Positions 63,124 through 64,000 of a stretch of DNA of 64,000 nucleotides are shown piece after piece (position 1 is the stretch's first letter; the number at the start of each line of letters is the position of its first letter). This stretch comes from Mucilaginibacter mali (lineage in GTDB: Bacteria; Bacteroidota; Bacteroidia; Sphingobacteriales; Sphingobacteriaceae), in NCBI RefSeq assembly GCF_013283875.1, contig NZ_CP054139.1:4030001-4094000 (forward strand), in the 5' to 3' direction. The position numbers and the translations under genes are program-made. The notes below the pieces were generated by a model, which was not told the DNA's origin, did no database searches, and saw only the letters and a program-made list of their open reading frames with translations.

Positions 63124-64000
63124 ATGAGAATTTTACGATGTGCTTTAGCTTTAGTGTTTATCTGTTCGTTGGGCTTTGCACCAGCGGTCGATGCTCAGCC
63201 GGTTAAGGCCCGGCAAAAGCCCAGGATCGTCAACATCGTAAACTTTATTCGCCTGCTGGAGCCGCGCGAAGCGGCCATTACCCAGGATGTGCTGTACCAA
63301 ACCGTAGTGAAGCAGGTAGAGATCATGAACAAGTATCACCTTAAAGGCACCTTCCTTTTACAGTACGATGCCCTGATGGACGCGCGTTATCAAAAGTTGT
63401 TAAAAAGCCTGCCGCGCGATACTTACGAGATAGGTGCCTGGTGGGAGATCCCGCAGCCGATGGTAGAAAAAGCCGGGTTGAAATGGCGTGGCCGCTACCC
63501 CTGGGACTGGTATGCCAACGTAGGCTTCTCAACCGGGTATACGCCCGAAGAGAGGGAAAAGCTGGCCGATGTATACATGAGCGATTTTAAAAAGATCTTC
63601 GGCTATTATCCTAAAACGGCCGCATCGTGGTTCATTGATGAGCATACGCTGAACTATCTCTATCAGAAATACCATATCGTAGCATCGGCCAATTGCAAGG
63701 ACCAATACGGCACCGATGGCTATACCCTTTGGGGTGGTTATTGGAACCAGGCTTATTATCCCAGCAAGGTAAACTCGTATATGCCCGCGCAAAATGCCGC
63801 CAACCAGATCCCTGTTCCTATCTTCCGCATGCTGGGCAGCGACCCGGTGCGCCAGTATGATGCCGGTTTGGGTACCAGCTGGCAAAGCGTGATCACCCTG
63901 GAACCTGTTTATAAAAAGGCAGGCGGTAGTGCAGAGTGGGTAGATTGGTTCTTTAAGCAATTTGTAACGGGCGAGCCGATGGAGTTTGCTTATACACAAG
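63124..64000 (+). CDS. Exported protein, possible polysaccharide deacetylase-like fold (partial)
   Basis: An open frame from ATG at 63124 runs off the window end (292 codons, no stop). The signal peptide MRILRCALALVFICSLGF is followed by a mature part beginning near VDAQPVKA. Segments such as YHLKGTFLLQYDALMD, YEIGAWWEIPQP and SWFIDEHTLNYLYQKYHI resemble the strand-helix order of NodB/polysaccharide-deacetylase-like barrels, with D and H positions that could bind a metal. I regard this as tentative. The remainder of the gene lies outside. Confidence 0.6.
   Translation, partial: MRILRCALALVFICSLGFAPAVDAQPVKARQKPRIVNIVNFIRLLEPREAAITQDVLYQTVVKQVEIMNKYHLKGTFLLQYDALMDARYQKLLKSLPRDTYEIGAWWEIPQPMVEKAGLKWRGRYPWDWYANVGFSTGYTPEEREKLADVYMSDFKKIFGYYPKTAASWFIDEHTLNYLYQKYHIVASANCKDQYGTDGYTLWGGYWNQAYYPSKVNSYMPAQNAANQIPVPIFRMLGSDPVRQYDAGLGTSWQSVITLEPVYKKAGGSAEWVDWFFKQFVTGEPMEFAYTQ

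Noticed and set aside
1..64000. tRNA, rRNA, prophage or complete defence system
   Set aside because: I looked for cloverleaf-like segments, rRNA words, phage structural genes and known defence gene sets and saw none that I could support.

Overview
The window looks like a chromosomal stretch from a Sphingobacteriaceae-type Bacteroidota bacterium (Mucilaginibacter/Pedobacter-like). The evidence is the family content: a GLPGLI protein paired with an outer-membrane beta-barrel protein, DUF3098, DUF6702, DUF6249, YtxJ, and many Sec and lipoprotein signals with Bacteroidota-style lipoboxes. It also has promoters resembling TTG-N19-TAnnTTTG, for example upstream of the gene at 44450. Gene density is high. 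The genus is an inference, because no rRNA or tRNA was found.

Layout. 1-1161: end of ftsX, a DUF3098 gene and uppP (cell envelope). 1181-2916: an IS1182-type insertion sequence with hairpin ends. 2933-3142: tandem palindromes. 3246-6985: M1 peptidase, HupE/UreJ-like protein and DUF6702. 6995-10994: an AT-rich block of secreted unknowns in which two genes look broken. 11224-14804: outer-membrane barrel protein plus GLPGLI. 14834-15312: two repeat elements sharing terminal inverted repeats. 15431-18069: cobalamin riboswitch and metE. 18480-19518: small CWC protein, thioesterase and GNAT. 20028-29676: a seven-gene catabolic operon (Fe-alcohol dehydrogenase, DHDPS-family aldolase, PdxA-type dehydrogenase, DUF1537 kinase, Na+/solute symporter, sialate O-acetylesterase-like, DUF5703 protein). 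29732-33905: serine hydrolase, then a TPR histidine kinase and NarL-type regulator. 34076-35922: asparaginase and TatD. 35985-38381: a second block of secreted unknowns, lying between two identical 30-bp terminator hairpins. 38551-49948: housekeeping (two FKBPs, NrnA, Ndk, DciA, RecF, TPR anchor protein, RibH, YtxJ, GltX, histidine kinase, DinB). 50009-57779: ECF sigma/anti-sigma, a TPK-like protein, Bax-inhibitor-1, MurQ and an S41 protease. 58492-64000: flavin/2Fe-2S reductase, MDR dehydrogenase, SOD, MBL hydrolase and a partial secreted hydrolase-like gene.

How genes work together. The 20-30 kb operon is translationally coupled. It combines polymer or ester trimming, Na+-driven uptake, an aldolase/alcohol-dehydrogenase step and a kinase plus oxidative decarboxylase. 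The last pair is the known D-threonate route to dihydroxyacetone phosphate, so a sugar-acid pathway is the best reading, with the true substrate open. metE sits behind a B12 riboswitch, which implies a B12-dependent MetH elsewhere.

Most notable are three things. First, a family of intergenic elements with 22/23-matching terminal inverted repeats: 327 bp and 350 bp copies in opposite orientation 43 kb apart, plus a 68-bp short form. All sit in palindromic targets, and one supplies the stop codon of the reductase gene. Second, a recurring two-gene unit in which a putative HExxH lipoprotein is followed by a roughly 155-aa exported protein. It occurs at 8912-10994 and 36331-38381 with nearly the same spacing, and the first lipoprotein copy is interrupted by an apparent Trp-to-stop change. 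Third, the number of different hairpin repeat families that fill almost every sizeable intergenic gap.
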